Virus record (IMG/VR): IMGVR_UViG_3300046804_004946
Coordinates: 1-64,000 of that record
Length of the DNA stretch: 64,000 bases
Strand: one strand, 5' to 3'
DNA from: a virus
Position numbers and translations under genes: made by a program. The notes beneath the pieces are model-generated. The model ran no database searches, was not told the origin of the DNA, and worked only from the letters and a program-made list of their open reading frames with translations. Below, piece by piece: positions 44,191-53,126 of this stretch. Positions within the stretch are counted from its first letter, which is position 1, and each line of letters opens with the position of its first letter.

Positions 44191-45630
44191 ATGCAAGGGT
44201 TCAATTCCGAATACCTGCAGGAGAAGTGGGCTCCCATCCTTGATTATCAAGGAATGGATTCGATCAAAGATTCGCACAGAAGAGCCGTAACTGCCATCCT
44301 GCTAGAAAACCAAGAGAAAGCACTCCGCGAAGAGCGTGAGTTCCTTTCCGAATCACCAACCATGAACACTGGTTCATCTGGTGCAACTGCTGGTTTCAGT
44401 GCTAATGCAACTGCAGCAGGTCCTGTTGCAGGTTTCGATCCTGTTTTAATCAGCCTTATCCGCCGTTCAATGCCTAACTTGGTCGCTTATGACCTTGCTG
44501 GCGTTCAACCAATGAACGGTCCCACTGGACTTATCTTTGCAATGCGTTCAAGATACAACGGTCCTGCCGTTGCTAATGATGAAGCATTCTTCAACGAGCC
44601 TGATACTGCTTTCTCTGCTCAGGGAAGCACTCGTACAGAAGCTGGTCTTGGAAATCCATATGTAGCAAACTCCGATGGTTCTTCTGTTGGTTTTGGTACA
44701 ACTGCTGCACATGGTGGAACCAATCCTGGTCTCTTAAGCCCAGATAGCAATACTACCCAAGCTGCTTATACACTTGGGCGTGGTATGGACACCGAAGATG
44801 CAGAATCACTCGGTGAAAGCGGTGGTGCCCAGTTCAATCAGATGGGCTTCTCAATCGAGAAGATCACTGTTACTGCAAAATCACGTGCTCTGAAAGCTGA
44901 ATACAGCCTTGAGCTTGCTCAAGACCTGAAGGCAATCCACGGTCTAAATGCAGAAGCAGAACTCGCTAATATTCTTTCTAGCGAAATTCTTGCTGAAATC
45001 AACCGCGAAGTTATTCGTACCATCTATAAGGTTGCTAAGTCTGGTGCTCAGCACAACGTTGCAACTGCTGGTAAGTTTGACCTCGATGTTGACTCAAACG
45101 GTCGTTGGTCTGTTGAGAAGTTTAAGGGTCTTATCTTCCAAATCGAGCGTGATGCTAACGCAATCGCAGTTGAGACTCGTAGAGGAAAGGGTAACATGAT
45201 CCTTTGCTCTGCTGACGTTGCTTCGGCACTCACCATGGCAGGCGTTCTTGATTACACCCCAGCTCTTAACGCTAACCTTCAGGTTGATGACACTGGCAAC
45301 ACCTTCGCTGGTGTTCTCCAAGGTAAGTATCGCGTATATATTGACCCATATTCGGGTGGTTCAAACCCAGGTGCTTCTGGTGGTCAGTATTACGTTGTTG
45401 GTTATAAGGGTTCTTCACCTTATGACGCTGGTCTCTTCTATTGCCCATATGTTCCTCTCCAAATGGTTCGTGCCGTTGGTGAGAACACCTTCCAGCCCAA
45501 GATTGGCTTTAAAACCCGTTACGGTCTTGTTGCTAACCCATTTGCTGAAGGAACAACCCAGGGTCTTGGTAGACTTACTGTTAATAGCAACCGCTACTAC
45601 AGAAGAGTACAGGTTCTCAACCTCATGTGA
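44191..45630 (+). CDS. 23: Major capsid protein gp23
   Basis: 479 residues. The N-terminal propeptide ends with L52-S53-E54, the gp21 cut rule, giving a mature start at Ser55. MPNLVAYDLAGVQPMNGPTGLIFAMRSRY is the classical gp23 signature, and the C-terminus NRYYRRVQVLNLM is typical. Codon use is markedly more GC-rich (45% in a sampled line) than the baseplate genes, in line with very high expression. A strong terminator follows. Confidence 0.96.
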   Translation: MQGFNSEYLQEKWAPILDYQGMDSIKDSHRRAVTAILLENQEKALREEREFLSESPTMNTGSSGATAGFSANATAAGPVAGFDPVLISLIRRSMPNLVAYDLAGVQPMNGPTGLIFAMRSRYNGPAVANDEAFFNEPDTAFSAQGSTRTEAGLGNPYVANSDGSSVGFGTTAAHGGTNPGLLSPDSNTTQAAYTLGRGMDTEDAESLGESGGAQFNQMGFSIEKITVTAKSRALKAEYSLELAQDLKAIHGLNAEAELANILSSEILAEINREVIRTIYKVAKSGAQHNVATAGKFDLDVDSNGRWSVEKFKGLIFQIERDANAIAVETRRGKGNMILCSADVASALTMAGVLDYTPALNANLQVDDTGNTFAGVLQGKYRVYIDPYSGGSNPGASGGQYYVVGYKGSSPYDAGLFYCPYVPLQMVRAVGENTFQPKIGFKTRYGLVANPFAEGTTQGLGRLTVNSNRYYRRVQVLNLM

Positions 45631-45649
45631 GCAATTGCCACATATTTCC

Positions 45650-45675
45650 AGAGGGTCTTCGGACCCTCTTTTTTT
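45650..45675 (+). terminator. Intrinsic terminator after gp23
   Basis: A 7-bp GC-rich stem, GAGGGTC and GACCCTC, extended by an A-T pair, with a TTCG tetraloop and seven T residues. It ends the head gene transcript. Confidence 0.92.
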
Positions 45676-45676
45676 A

Positions 45677-45684
45677 TCTAAATA
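45677..45684 (+). promoter_or_regulatory. Possible late promoter (TCTAAATA)
   Basis: TCTAAATA has one mismatch to the T4 late consensus. It lies directly after the gp23 terminator and 9 bp before the next start, closer than usual, so it is a weak call. Confidence 0.3.
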
Positions 45685-45693
45685 AAAATAAAA

Positions 45694-46242
45694 ATGGCGA
45701 ATACTGTTTTTAGTAATCAGATACAAAATAGAAACTTTTTATCACCAGTAGGATTTAAATTTACTCTACAAAAATATCAAAAAGTTTCTTTTTTCTCTAA
45801 TGGTTGCAGAATTCCAGATATTACATTAAATACAGCAGTACAAAGTAATTATTTTAAATCTATTGATATTCCAGGTGATCAAATTGAATATGGTGATTTT
45901 TATTTAAGATTTCTTGTTGATGAAGATATGTCCAATTATATGGCGATTCATAATTGGATAACTGGATTAGGATTTCCAGAAAATCATGAACAATTTAAAA
46001 AATTAATCACAGATGAAAATGGAATGGAAGATCCAAAATTACAATTTAGTAATGGAACTTTACAGATACTAAACAGCAACTATAGAACAACTGCAAATGT
46101 TGTTTTTAGAGGTTTATATCCAGTTTCTTTAACTTCGTTAGAATTTGAGGCAACTGATAATGATATTAATTACTTTACAGCAGAAGCAACTTTCAAGTAT
46201 ACTATGTACAATATATTTGATAAAGATAATAAACTATTATGA
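45694..46242 (+). CDS. 3: Tail completion protein, gp3-like
   Basis: 182 residues, near the size of T4 gp3 (176). gp3 ends the tail tube. The segment GCRIPDITLNTAVQSNYFKSIDIPGDQIEYGDFYLRFLVDEDMSNYMAIHNWITGLGFPENHEQF is a T4-family tail tube-related pattern. Cyanophages usually have gp3 after gp23, as here. Other tube-fold proteins of the T4 group could look similar. It overlaps uvsY by four bases. Confidence 0.65.
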   Translation: MANTVFSNQIQNRNFLSPVGFKFTLQKYQKVSFFSNGCRIPDITLNTAVQSNYFKSIDIPGDQIEYGDFYLRFLVDEDMSNYMAIHNWITGLGFPENHEQFKKLITDENGMEDPKLQFSNGTLQILNSNYRTTANVVFRGLYPVSLTSLEFEATDNDINYFTAEATFKYTMYNIFDKDNKLL

Positions 46243-46670
46243 ATCTTGAACAAATTCAGGAAATGTGGGAAAAAGATTCTGTAATTGATCCTGATAATTT
46301 ACACGACGAATCTTTAAAAATTCCCCAACTACATTCAAAATATTATACAGTTTATAATACAATAACTCTTTTGAGAGAAAAAGCAAGAGAAACTTATAAT
46401 AAAGTCCGTTTAGAACGCTACAATTACTACACAGGAAAGGCACCAGCAGAGGTTTACGTGGAAGATCCTTTCCCATATAAGGTTAGAGAAAAAGAAGCAT
46501 TACAGAGGCATATGGATGCCGACGAAAGATTAAATAAAATAGATCTTAAAATTAGATATTATGATATTATGCTTAAGTTTCTTGAAGAAATTATAAAAAC
46601 AATTTCAAATAGAACTTTCCAAATCAAGAACGCAATTGAATGGCACAGGTTCCAAGCAGGTTTTAATTAA
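46239..46670 (+). CDS. uvsY: Recombination mediator UvsY
   Basis: 143 residues (T4 UvsY 137). UvsY loads UvsX on gp32-coated single-stranded DNA. The start LEQIQEMWEKDSVIDPDNLHDESLKIPQLHSKY, the centre RLERYNYYTGKAP, and the end IKTISNRTFQIKNAIEWHRFQAG match UvsY landmarks. It overlaps the upstream stop by four bases, so it is expressed with a tail gene. Confidence 0.9.
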   Translation: MNLEQIQEMWEKDSVIDPDNLHDESLKIPQLHSKYYTVYNTITLLREKARETYNKVRLERYNYYTGKAPAEVYVEDPFPYKVREKEALQRHMDADERLNKIDLKIRYYDIMLKFLEEIIKTISNRTFQIKNAIEWHRFQAGFN

Positions 46671-46673
46671 GCA

Positions 46674-46681
46674 AATAAATA
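46674..46681 (+). promoter_or_regulatory. T4-type late promoter (AATAAATA)
   Basis: AATAAATA, 4 bases after uvsY and 23 bp before uvsW. In T4, uvsW is a late gene that ends origin-type replication, so the position fits. Confidence 0.55.
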
Positions 46682-46704
46682 CTCATAAGTAATATTATGG
46701 GTAT

Positions 46705-48168
46705 ATGACTCATTTGATTATCTCAAAAAAGAATGAAGTATATCTTCAGGTAAAGGCAGAACCTCACGTTTATTACGAACTTCAAGATCAGTTTACCTTT
46801 GATGTACCAGGCGCAAAGTTTATGCCCCAGTTTCGCAACAAATACTGGGATGGAAAAATTCGTTTATTTAATACCCAAACTGGAGAAATATATGTTGGGT
46901 TATTAGATAAACTGATAAGATTTTGTGAAAATCATAATTATACTTATGAATTTATAAACAATAAATTCTATGGTCTTCCTTTTGAAATTAATGACATGAT
47001 TTCAAAGGAAGGTGTCAAAGATTACATGAATTCTATCTGCAAGTATTCTCCCCGCGAGTACCAAGTTGAGGGAGTATACGACGCTTTAAGACATAATAGA
47101 AAGTTGTTGATATCTCCAACTGCTTCTGGAAAGTCTCTGATGATATACTCAATTGTGAGATATTACGTTGAGAAAGGGCAAAATACGTTGATAGTCGTTC
47201 CAACGACATCCCTTGTAGAGCAGATGTATAAAGATTTTGCAGATTATGGGTGGGATGTTGGTTCATTTTGCCACAAGATATATGCGGGTAAAGAAAGAGA
47301 AACAGACTCACAGGTCATCATTACAACCTGGCAGTCTATCTACAAACTTCCCCGTCAATACTTTTCAAGATTTAATGTGGTTGTTGGAGATGAAGCACAC
47401 CAGTTTAAATCAAAGTCATTAGTATCTATAATGACAAAACTTTCTGATGCAAAATATCGTTACGGTTTTACTGGAACTCTTGATGGATCTCAAACTCATA
47501 AATGGGTTTTAGAAGGATTATTTGGACCTTCTTATAAAATTATTCGTACTGATGAGTTGATGCAGAAAGGTCACGTTGCAAAGTTAGATATTAATATTCT
47601 TCTATTGAAACACCCACCAAATAAATTTGAAACTTTTGAAGAAGAAGTTCAATATATTATTAATCATGAACGTAGAAACAAGTTTATTCGCAATCTTGCT
47701 CTTGATCTTAAGGGTAATACTTTAATTCTTTTTTCAAGAGTTGAAGGTCATGGACAACCATTATACGAACTCATAAATAGTAGCATCACAGATAATCGCC
47801 ATGTATTTTTTGTTCATGGTGGTGTGGATACTGAAGACCGAGAACAAGTCAGAGAAATTACTGAAAAGGAAAATAATGCAATCATCGTTGCTTCTTACGG
47901 TACTTTTTCTACTGGTATTAACATCAGAAATCTACATAATGTTATCTTTGCTTCCCCTAGTAAATCAAGAATCAGAAACCTCCAATCAATCGGAAGAGTC
48001 TTAAGAAAAAGCGACAACAAAACAAAAGCAACTTTATATGATATTGCTGATGATATCAGTTATAAATCAAGAAAAAATTATACACTCAATCATTTAATAG
48101 AAAGAATTAAAGTTTATAACGAAGAAAATTTTAACTACGATATTGTAAACATACCGATTAAAAACTAA
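46705..48168 (+). CDS. uvsW: Recombination helicase UvsW
   Basis: 487 residues (T4 503). It is an SF2 helicase that unwinds R-loops and branched DNA and starts join-copy replication. SPTASGKS (137-144) is Walker A, GDEAHQF (about 227-233) the DEAH box, YGFTGTLD (about 254) motif III, and LQSIGRVLRKS the motif VI. The N-terminal 100 residues are the UvsW-specific domain. Its stop overlaps the next ATG by one base. Confidence 0.93.
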   Translation: MTHLIISKKNEVYLQVKAEPHVYYELQDQFTFDVPGAKFMPQFRNKYWDGKIRLFNTQTGEIYVGLLDKLIRFCENHNYTYEFINNKFYGLPFEINDMISKEGVKDYMNSICKYSPREYQVEGVYDALRHNRKLLISPTASGKSLMIYSIVRYYVEKGQNTLIVVPTTSLVEQMYKDFADYGWDVGSFCHKIYAGKERETDSQVIITTWQSIYKLPRQYFSRFNVVVGDEAHQFKSKSLVSIMTKLSDAKYRYGFTGTLDGSQTHKWVLEGLFGPSYKIIRTDELMQKGHVAKLDINILLLKHPPNKFETFEEEVQYIINHERRNKFIRNLALDLKGNTLILFSRVEGHGQPLYELINSSITDNRHVFFVHGGVDTEDREQVREITEKENNAIIVASYGTFSTGINIRNLHNVIFASPSKSRIRNLQSIGRVLRKSDNKTKATLYDIADDISYKSRKNYTLNHLIERIKVYNEENFNYDIVNIPIKN

Positions 48169-48587
48169 TGGGAGAAGAGTTCTATAGCAGCATTAAATTA
48201 GTTAGTGGAGAAGAAATATTTTCATTAGTATCAATTGATGAAAATGATGGAGATCCTATTGTAGTGTTGCAAAATCCAGTTGTAATTAAAGTTATTACAA
48301 ATCATTCTGGTCAAATGATAAAAATAAAACCATGGATGGAAATACCATCTGATGATTTTTTTATTATTAGATTAGATAAAATTATTACTATGACAGAAGT
48401 TAATAATCAACTAGTAATAAATTGTTATAATAATTATATTGAAAGTGATGATGAAGAAATGCCAGTAACCACTCAAAGTGGTAAAGTTAAACTATCCGAC
48501 AGAATGGGATATCTTTCGTCAGTAGAAGAAGCTCGTAAAAAACTAGAAAATATATTTAAAAATAATAAAGATCATAAAGAAAGCTAG
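48168..48587 (+). CDS. Conserved phage protein, Sm-like start, 139 aa
   Basis: It starts YSSIKLVSGEEIFSLVSIDENDGDPIVVLQNPVVIKVI, a pattern like the Sm fold (K-L-x-S-G-E then an exposed loop and PxxV). The last partial gene of the window (63777) has a very similar start (VKLVLLKSGETVIADVKEV), so they are likely paralogues. The C-terminus is acidic then Lys-rich. I recall such proteins between uvsW and gp55 in cyanophages. Function unknown; RNA binding is a guess. Confidence 0.7.
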   Translation: MGEEFYSSIKLVSGEEIFSLVSIDENDGDPIVVLQNPVVIKVITNHSGQMIKIKPWMEIPSDDFFIIRLDKIITMTEVNNQLVINCYNNYIESDDEEMPVTTQSGKVKLSDRMGYLSSVEEARKKLENIFKNNKDHKES

Positions 48588-48709
48588 ATCTCATCTTCAA
48601 ACCTAACAAAGGCATTCTACTCATTTTCAAGAGATTTGTCAAGAGTTTAAAATATTTAAAAATGATGATATAATAGTAATTAATATTTTTAATTTAAAAA
48701 AGCAATGTT
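48588..48709. other. Gap before gp55
   Basis: AT-rich and without a convincing ORF. TATAAT at 48669-48674 is a good -10 without a well-spaced -35 and may belong to a middle promoter for gp55 and the recombination genes. No hairpin terminator is seen. Confidence 0.45.
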
Positions 48710-49183
48710 ATGTCCAAAAAGAAATCAGAGCATTATGTAAATAATAAGCAATTATTAGAAGAACTTATTGTTTATCGTCAAAAATATATTAAGTCCAAAG
48801 AAAATGGAATGGCAAAACCTCAAATATCAAATTATTTGGGAGATTGCTTTTTGAAAATTGCAACCCACTTATCATATAAACCAAATTTTGTGAATTATAT
48901 GTTTCGTGAGGATATGATTTCGGATGGCGTAGAAAATTGTATTCAGTATATTCATAATTTTGATCCAAATAAAAGTAGTAATCCATTTGCCTACTTTACC
49001 CAAATCATTCATTATGCTTTTTTGAGAAGAATTCAAAAAGAAAAGAAGCAATTAGAAATAAAATCTAAAATTATTGAGAGAAGTGGTTTTGATGAAGTGA
49101 TGATGGTGGATGAGGGCTTGCTTTTTGGTACCAGCAGTGACTATAATACCATCAAAGACAACATCCAATATAAAACCCGATGA
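48710..49183 (+). CDS. 55: Late transcription sigma factor gp55
   Basis: 157 residues (T4 gp55 185). It is a reduced sigma factor that directs host RNA polymerase to TATAAATA promoters. The centre FVNYMFREDMISDGVENCIQYIHNFDPNKSSNPFAYFTQIIHYAFLRRIQKEKKQ fits the sigma region 2 core. The many TATAAATA elements in this window are its expected targets. It overlaps gp47 by four bases. Confidence 0.92.
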   Translation: MSKKKSEHYVNNKQLLEELIVYRQKYIKSKENGMAKPQISNYLGDCFLKIATHLSYKPNFVNYMFREDMISDGVENCIQYIHNFDPNKSSNPFAYFTQIIHYAFLRRIQKEKKQLEIKSKIIERSGFDEVMMVDEGLLFGTSSDYNTIKDNIQYKTR

Positions 49184-50217
49184 AGGTTGCCATCATTACA
49201 GATACCCATTATGGTGCTCGTAAAGGGTCAAAATATCTCCACGATTATTTTGAACTCTTTTATAAGAATGTATTTTTCCCTGCTTTAAAAGAACACGGGG
49301 TAGAAGCAGTCATTCATATGGGTGATGCTTTTGATAGTCGCAAATCAATTGATTACCAAAGTCTTGAATGGGCAAAGAGAGTTGTATTTGAACCTCTGCG
49401 GAACTATGAGGTTCACATGATTATTGGTAATCATGATTGTTACTATAAAAATACGAATACTGTCAATTCTCCAAGTTTGCTTCTTCAAACTTATCCAAAT
49501 ATTAAAACTTATAGTTCTCCTCAAACCATTAATGTTGGTGGTCTAAACATCATGATGGTTCCCTGGATTTGTAGTGAAAACTATGACGAAACTTTAAATC
49601 ATATTGAAAAAACAAGAGCAAAAATTGCTATGGGACACCTTGAGTTTCAAGGTTTTCGGGTAAATCGCAATCTTGTTATGGAGGATCATGGACTGGACTC
49701 GACTATTTTTTCAAAGTTCAAAAAGGTATTTTCTGGTCATTACCACACTCGTTCTGATAATGGAAGTATCTTCTATCTCGGTAATCCTTATGAAATGTAT
49801 TGGACGGATGTAAACGATACGCGAGGATTTCATATTTTTGATACGGAAACCCTTACTCATACTCCAATTAACAATCCTTATAAATTATTTTATAACATTT
49901 ATTATGAAGATACTCCTTATCAATTATTTGATGCTACGGAGTATGAAGATAAAATTGTTAAAGTGATTGTTCGTAAAAAATCTAAACCAAAAGATTTTGA
50001 AAAATTTATTGATAAACTTTATTCTGCAAAAGTTCAAGAACTTAAAATTGTAGAAAACTTTGATATTATAGAAAATGAAGATTTTCAAATTGAAGAAGAA
50101 GAAAGTACAATTTCAATTCTTAATCGGTATATTGATGAATCTGAATTTCAATTTGATAAAACAATTATTAAAGAAATTTTTCAAGATTTATACCAGCAAG
50201 CTTGCGAAGTAGAGTAA
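49180..50217 (+). CDS. 47: Recombination endonuclease subunit gp47 (Mre11-like)
   Basis: 345 residues (T4 339). It is the nuclease of the gp46/47 complex that resects DNA ends. Metal site motifs in order: TDTHYG (D and H), HMGDAFDSR, IGNHDCY, and SGHYHTR. The C-terminus is acidic. The partner gp46 follows after one small inserted gene. Confidence 0.94.
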   Translation: MKVAIITDTHYGARKGSKYLHDYFELFYKNVFFPALKEHGVEAVIHMGDAFDSRKSIDYQSLEWAKRVVFEPLRNYEVHMIIGNHDCYYKNTNTVNSPSLLLQTYPNIKTYSSPQTINVGGLNIMMVPWICSENYDETLNHIEKTRAKIAMGHLEFQGFRVNRNLVMEDHGLDSTIFSKFKKVFSGHYHTRSDNGSIFYLGNPYEMYWTDVNDTRGFHIFDTETLTHTPINNPYKLFYNIYYEDTPYQLFDATEYEDKIVKVIVRKKSKPKDFEKFIDKLYSAKVQELKIVENFDIIENEDFQIEEEESTISILNRYIDESEFQFDKTIIKEIFQDLYQQACEVE

Positions 50218-50487
50218 ATGTTTCTTTTAACTCTAAAAGATAAAAAAGACGACGGAGCATATGCCGTACAAGATCAGTACGGTCAAAAAGTTTTATTTCT
50301 TTTTGAAGAAGAGGATGATGCAACACGTTATGCTTTGATGCTTGAAGATCAAGAAGAAACAGAGATGGACGTTGTTGAGGTTGACGACGAACTTGCAATA
50401 AAAACTTGCAAGATGTATAATTACAAATACGCTGTAATTACTCCTGACGATATCGTAATTCCCCCTAAAAATGTTAGTATTTCATAA
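50218..50487 (+). CDS. DUF3110-like small protein between gp47 and gp46
   Basis: 89 residues. The sequence FLLTLKDKKDDGAYAVQDQYGQKVLFLFEEEDDATRYALMLEDQE fits DUF3110, a family of short cyanobacterial proteins of unknown role. It lies directly between gp47 and gp46 and overlaps gp46 by 17 bases, so it is expressed with them. It was probably taken from a host. Whether it joins the gp46/47 complex is unknown. Confidence 0.7.
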   Translation: MFLLTLKDKKDDGAYAVQDQYGQKVLFLFEEEDDATRYALMLEDQEETEMDVVEVDDELAIKTCKMYNYKYAVITPDDIVIPPKNVSIS

Positions 50488-52183
50488 AATCAAGTGGAAA
50501 AATTTTCTTTCAACTGGAAATCAATTTACTGAAGTTAATTTAGAATCAAACAATACAAATTTAATTATTGGAACAAACGGAGCAGGAAAGTCTACAATCC
50601 TTGATGCTCTTACGTTTGTTCTTTTTAATAAACCTTTTCGTAAAATTAATAAACCACAGTTAGTCAATACTGTAAACGAAAAAGATTGTTTAGTTGAAAT
50701 TGAATTTTCTGTTAATGGTAGAGATTATTTGGTTCGCCGTGGAATTAAACCAAATGTTTTTGATATTGAAGTAAATGGTCAACCTCTTCACAAAGAAGCG
50801 GATGATCGTGCTAATCAAAGAATTCTTGAAGAGAATATTCTTAAAGTAAATTATAAATCTTTTACCCAGATTGTAATTTTGGGAAGTAGTGCATTTGTTC
50901 CTTTTATGCAGTTGACTTCTGCAAATCGACGTGAGGTAATTGAAGATCTTTTAGATATTCGTATTTTTTCTGCGATGAATAATATTGTCAAAGATAAAAT
51001 TCGTGCTCAAAAGGATGAAATTAAATCTTTAAATGTTGCAAAAGAAAATTTTAAAGACAAAATTAAAATGCAACAAGATTTTATTGAAGAACTTGAGAAT
51101 CGTGGAAATGCCAATATAAATGCCAATAAAGAAAAGATTGCCAATTTAGATAATGAAGTTGGTGTTTATATGACAGATAATTCTGTTATTGAAGAAAGTA
51201 TTTTTAAGTACATTAAAGAGCAAGAAGAAGTTATTGGTGCAGAAGAAAAGTTAGTAAAGCTTAACAATTTAAAGGGGAAATTATCTCAAAAAGTATTTAC
51301 TATTACCAAAGAGCATAAGTTTTTTACTGAAAATACGGTATGCCCTACTTGCACTCAAACTATAGAAGAAGAATTTCGGTTAAATAGAATTGTAGATGCT
51401 CAAAATAAAGCAAAGGAACTCCAGAAAGGTTTTCAAGAACTTGAGGAGGCAATAGAATTAGAAAAAGAACGAGAGCGTCAATTTACAGTTCTTTCCAAGG
51501 AGATTACAAAACTCAACCATGAGATTTCTCAAAACAATACTCGCATTTCACTCAACCAGAGACAAATACGAGAACTTGAATCTGAAATTCAAACTATTAC
51601 CAAAAACCTTGCAAACAGAAATACTGAACATGAGAAGCTAGAAGAATTTCAAACTAATCTCCAAAACACAATAGAAGACCTTTCAAACAAAAAACAAAAA
51701 ATCGTTTATTACGATTTTGCCTATTCCTTACTCAAGGACGATGGCGTTAAAACGAAGATCATTAAGAAGTATCTTCCGTTCATAAATCAGCAGGTGAATC
51801 GTTATCTTCAGATGATGGACTTTTATATTAATTTTCATCTGGATGAAGAATTTAATGAAACAGTAAAATCACCCATTCACGAAGACTTTTCTTATAGTTC
51901 CTTTAGTGAGGGTGAGAAAATGAGAATCGACCTTGCCCTTCTCTTCACTTGGAGAGAAGTCGCCCGAGTCAAAAACTCCGTCAATACCAATCTGCTGATT
52001 ATGGATGAGGTCTTTGATTCATCGCTTGATGGATTCGGAACTGATGAGTTTCTTAAGATTATCCGTTATGTGATCAAAGATGCTAATATCTTTGTGATCT
52101 CTCATAAAACAGATTTGCACGATAAATTTGAAAATGTGATAAAATTTGATAAAGTAAAAGGATTTAGTAGGATTAGTGTATGA
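50471..52183 (+). CDS. 46: Recombination ATPase subunit gp46 (Rad50-like)
   Basis: 570 residues (T4 560). It is the SMC-type ATPase of the resection complex. GTNGAGKS (34-41) is Walker A, CPTC (about 291-294) the zinc hook between two coiled coils, SSFSEGEKMR (about 475) the signature motif, and LLIMDEVFDSSLD (about 507) Walker B with D-loop. Overlaps both neighbours. Confidence 0.94.
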   Translation: MLVFHKIKWKNFLSTGNQFTEVNLESNNTNLIIGTNGAGKSTILDALTFVLFNKPFRKINKPQLVNTVNEKDCLVEIEFSVNGRDYLVRRGIKPNVFDIEVNGQPLHKEADDRANQRILEENILKVNYKSFTQIVILGSSAFVPFMQLTSANRREVIEDLLDIRIFSAMNNIVKDKIRAQKDEIKSLNVAKENFKDKIKMQQDFIEELENRGNANINANKEKIANLDNEVGVYMTDNSVIEESIFKYIKEQEEVIGAEEKLVKLNNLKGKLSQKVFTITKEHKFFTENTVCPTCTQTIEEEFRLNRIVDAQNKAKELQKGFQELEEAIELEKERERQFTVLSKEITKLNHEISQNNTRISLNQRQIRELESEIQTITKNLANRNTEHEKLEEFQTNLQNTIEDLSNKKQKIVYYDFAYSLLKDDGVKTKIIKKYLPFINQQVNRYLQMMDFYINFHLDEEFNETVKSPIHEDFSYSSFSEGEKMRIDLALLFTWREVARVKNSVNTNLLIMDEVFDSSLDGFGTDEFLKIIRYVIKDANIFVISHKTDLHDKFENVIKFDKVKGFSRISV

Positions 52184-52968
52184 TTGGAATTATTGGAAAT
52201 GGATTTGTTGGAAATGCAGTATATCAAAATTTAAGAGATAAAGTAACTTGTAAAGTTTTTGATGTAGATAAAAATAAATCTTTCAATACATTAGATGAAG
52301 TTTTAAGACAAGCATTTATTTTTGTTTGTCTCCCCACTCCCATGAAAAGTACTGGAGAATGTGATCTTTCAATTTTAGATAATTTTTTTAAAGATCTTCC
52401 AAAAACTGTTGATGGTATTTTTGTAATTAAATCAACTGTACCTATTGGAACTACTAAAAAATATTCTAAAAAATATAAAGTTATTCATAATCCAGAATTT
52501 TTAACTGCAAGAAATGCTGTTGAGGATTTTAGAAATTCTGAAAGAAATGTTGTTGGTGGAGACAAAAATATTTGTCAGCAATTTGTAAATTTCTTTAAAA
52601 CTATATTTCCAGAAATTCCAAGTGTTATAACTACTTCTGATGAAAGTGAGGCAATTAAATATTTTGCCAATAGTTTCCTAGCACTGAAGGTTGCATACTT
52701 TAATAAAATGTATGATCTCTGCGAAGCAGTAGGGATGAATTATGATACGGTGTGTTCTGGTGTAACTTCCGATAGTAGAATTGGGCAATCTCATACTCAA
52801 GTTCCTGGATTTGATAATGATCGTGGATTTGGTGGCACCTGCTTCCCTAAAGATCTGAATTCCCTCATAGTTCAAATGGAAACCCACGGAGTGGATGCTG
52901 ATATGCTAAAGTCTGTATGGTCTTACAACCAACAAATTCGCACGGTCATAGACTGGGCCGTAACCTAA
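52180..52968 (+). CDS. Nucleotide-sugar dehydrogenase, short form
   Basis: 262 residues, against about 400-450 for UDP-glucose or GDP-mannose 6-dehydrogenases. The Rossmann motif GNGFVG (6-11), the STVPIGTT segment, the PEFLTARNAVEDF segment and the catalytic Cys in FGGTCFPKD (about 219-227) are present. The C-terminal UDP-binding domain is missing, so this is a natural short form seen in some phages rather than a recent break; the stop is followed by an intact gene. It may supply a sugar acid for a modification. The glycosyltransferase at 2921 is a possible partner. Four-base overlap with gp46. Confidence 0.8.
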   Translation: MIGIIGNGFVGNAVYQNLRDKVTCKVFDVDKNKSFNTLDEVLRQAFIFVCLPTPMKSTGECDLSILDNFFKDLPKTVDGIFVIKSTVPIGTTKKYSKKYKVIHNPEFLTARNAVEDFRNSERNVVGGDKNICQQFVNFFKTIFPEIPSVITTSDESEAIKYFANSFLALKVAYFNKMYDLCEAVGMNYDTVCSGVTSDSRIGQSHTQVPGFDNDRGFGGTCFPKDLNSLIVQMETHGVDADMLKSVWSYNQQIRTVIDWAVT

Positions 52969-52969
52969 A

Positions 52970-53113
52970 ATGAACACCCCCAACTGGCAACACCACTCCA
53001 AAAAGGAACAGAAGAGGAAACTTAAACCTCAAGCACTCCGACAAGCAAAGGCACGACGCCAAGCACTCAAGAAGCGCCTCCAAGGGGGCGCTTCTTCATT
53101 TATAAATATCTAA
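52970..53113 (+). CDS. Very basic small protein with terminator inside, 47 aa
   Basis: ATG 52970, 1 base after the dehydrogenase stop. The product is rich in Lys, Arg, Gln (KKEQKRKLKPQALRQAKARRQALKKR). The local GC content is higher than that of neighbours. Its last codons contain the 10-bp hairpin at 53069-53096, so coding and terminator overlap. The call is supported by start spacing and open frame only. Confidence 0.5.
   Translation: MNTPNWQHHSKKEQKRKLKPQALRQAKARRQALKKRLQGGASSFINI
53069..53096 (+). terminator. Hairpin terminator inside the end of a small gene
   Basis: AAGAAGCGCC (53069-53078) and GGCGCTTCTT (53087-53096) pair perfectly over 10 bp with an 8-base loop. The T-run is short (CTTCTTCATTT), so termination strength is uncertain. 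Confidence 0.65.
53101..53108 (+). promoter_or_regulatory. T4-type late promoter (TATAAATA)
   Basis: A perfect TATAAATA 18 bp before the start at 53127, inside the end of the small basic gene and right after its hairpin. Confidence 0.65.
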
Positions 53114-53126
53114 AAAATTAATTAAA

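Noticed and set aside
52180-52968. Dehydrogenase as a broken pseudogene because of its short length
   Set aside because: All N-terminal and catalytic motifs are intact, and the frame ends cleanly next to another gene without a detectable remnant of the missing domain.
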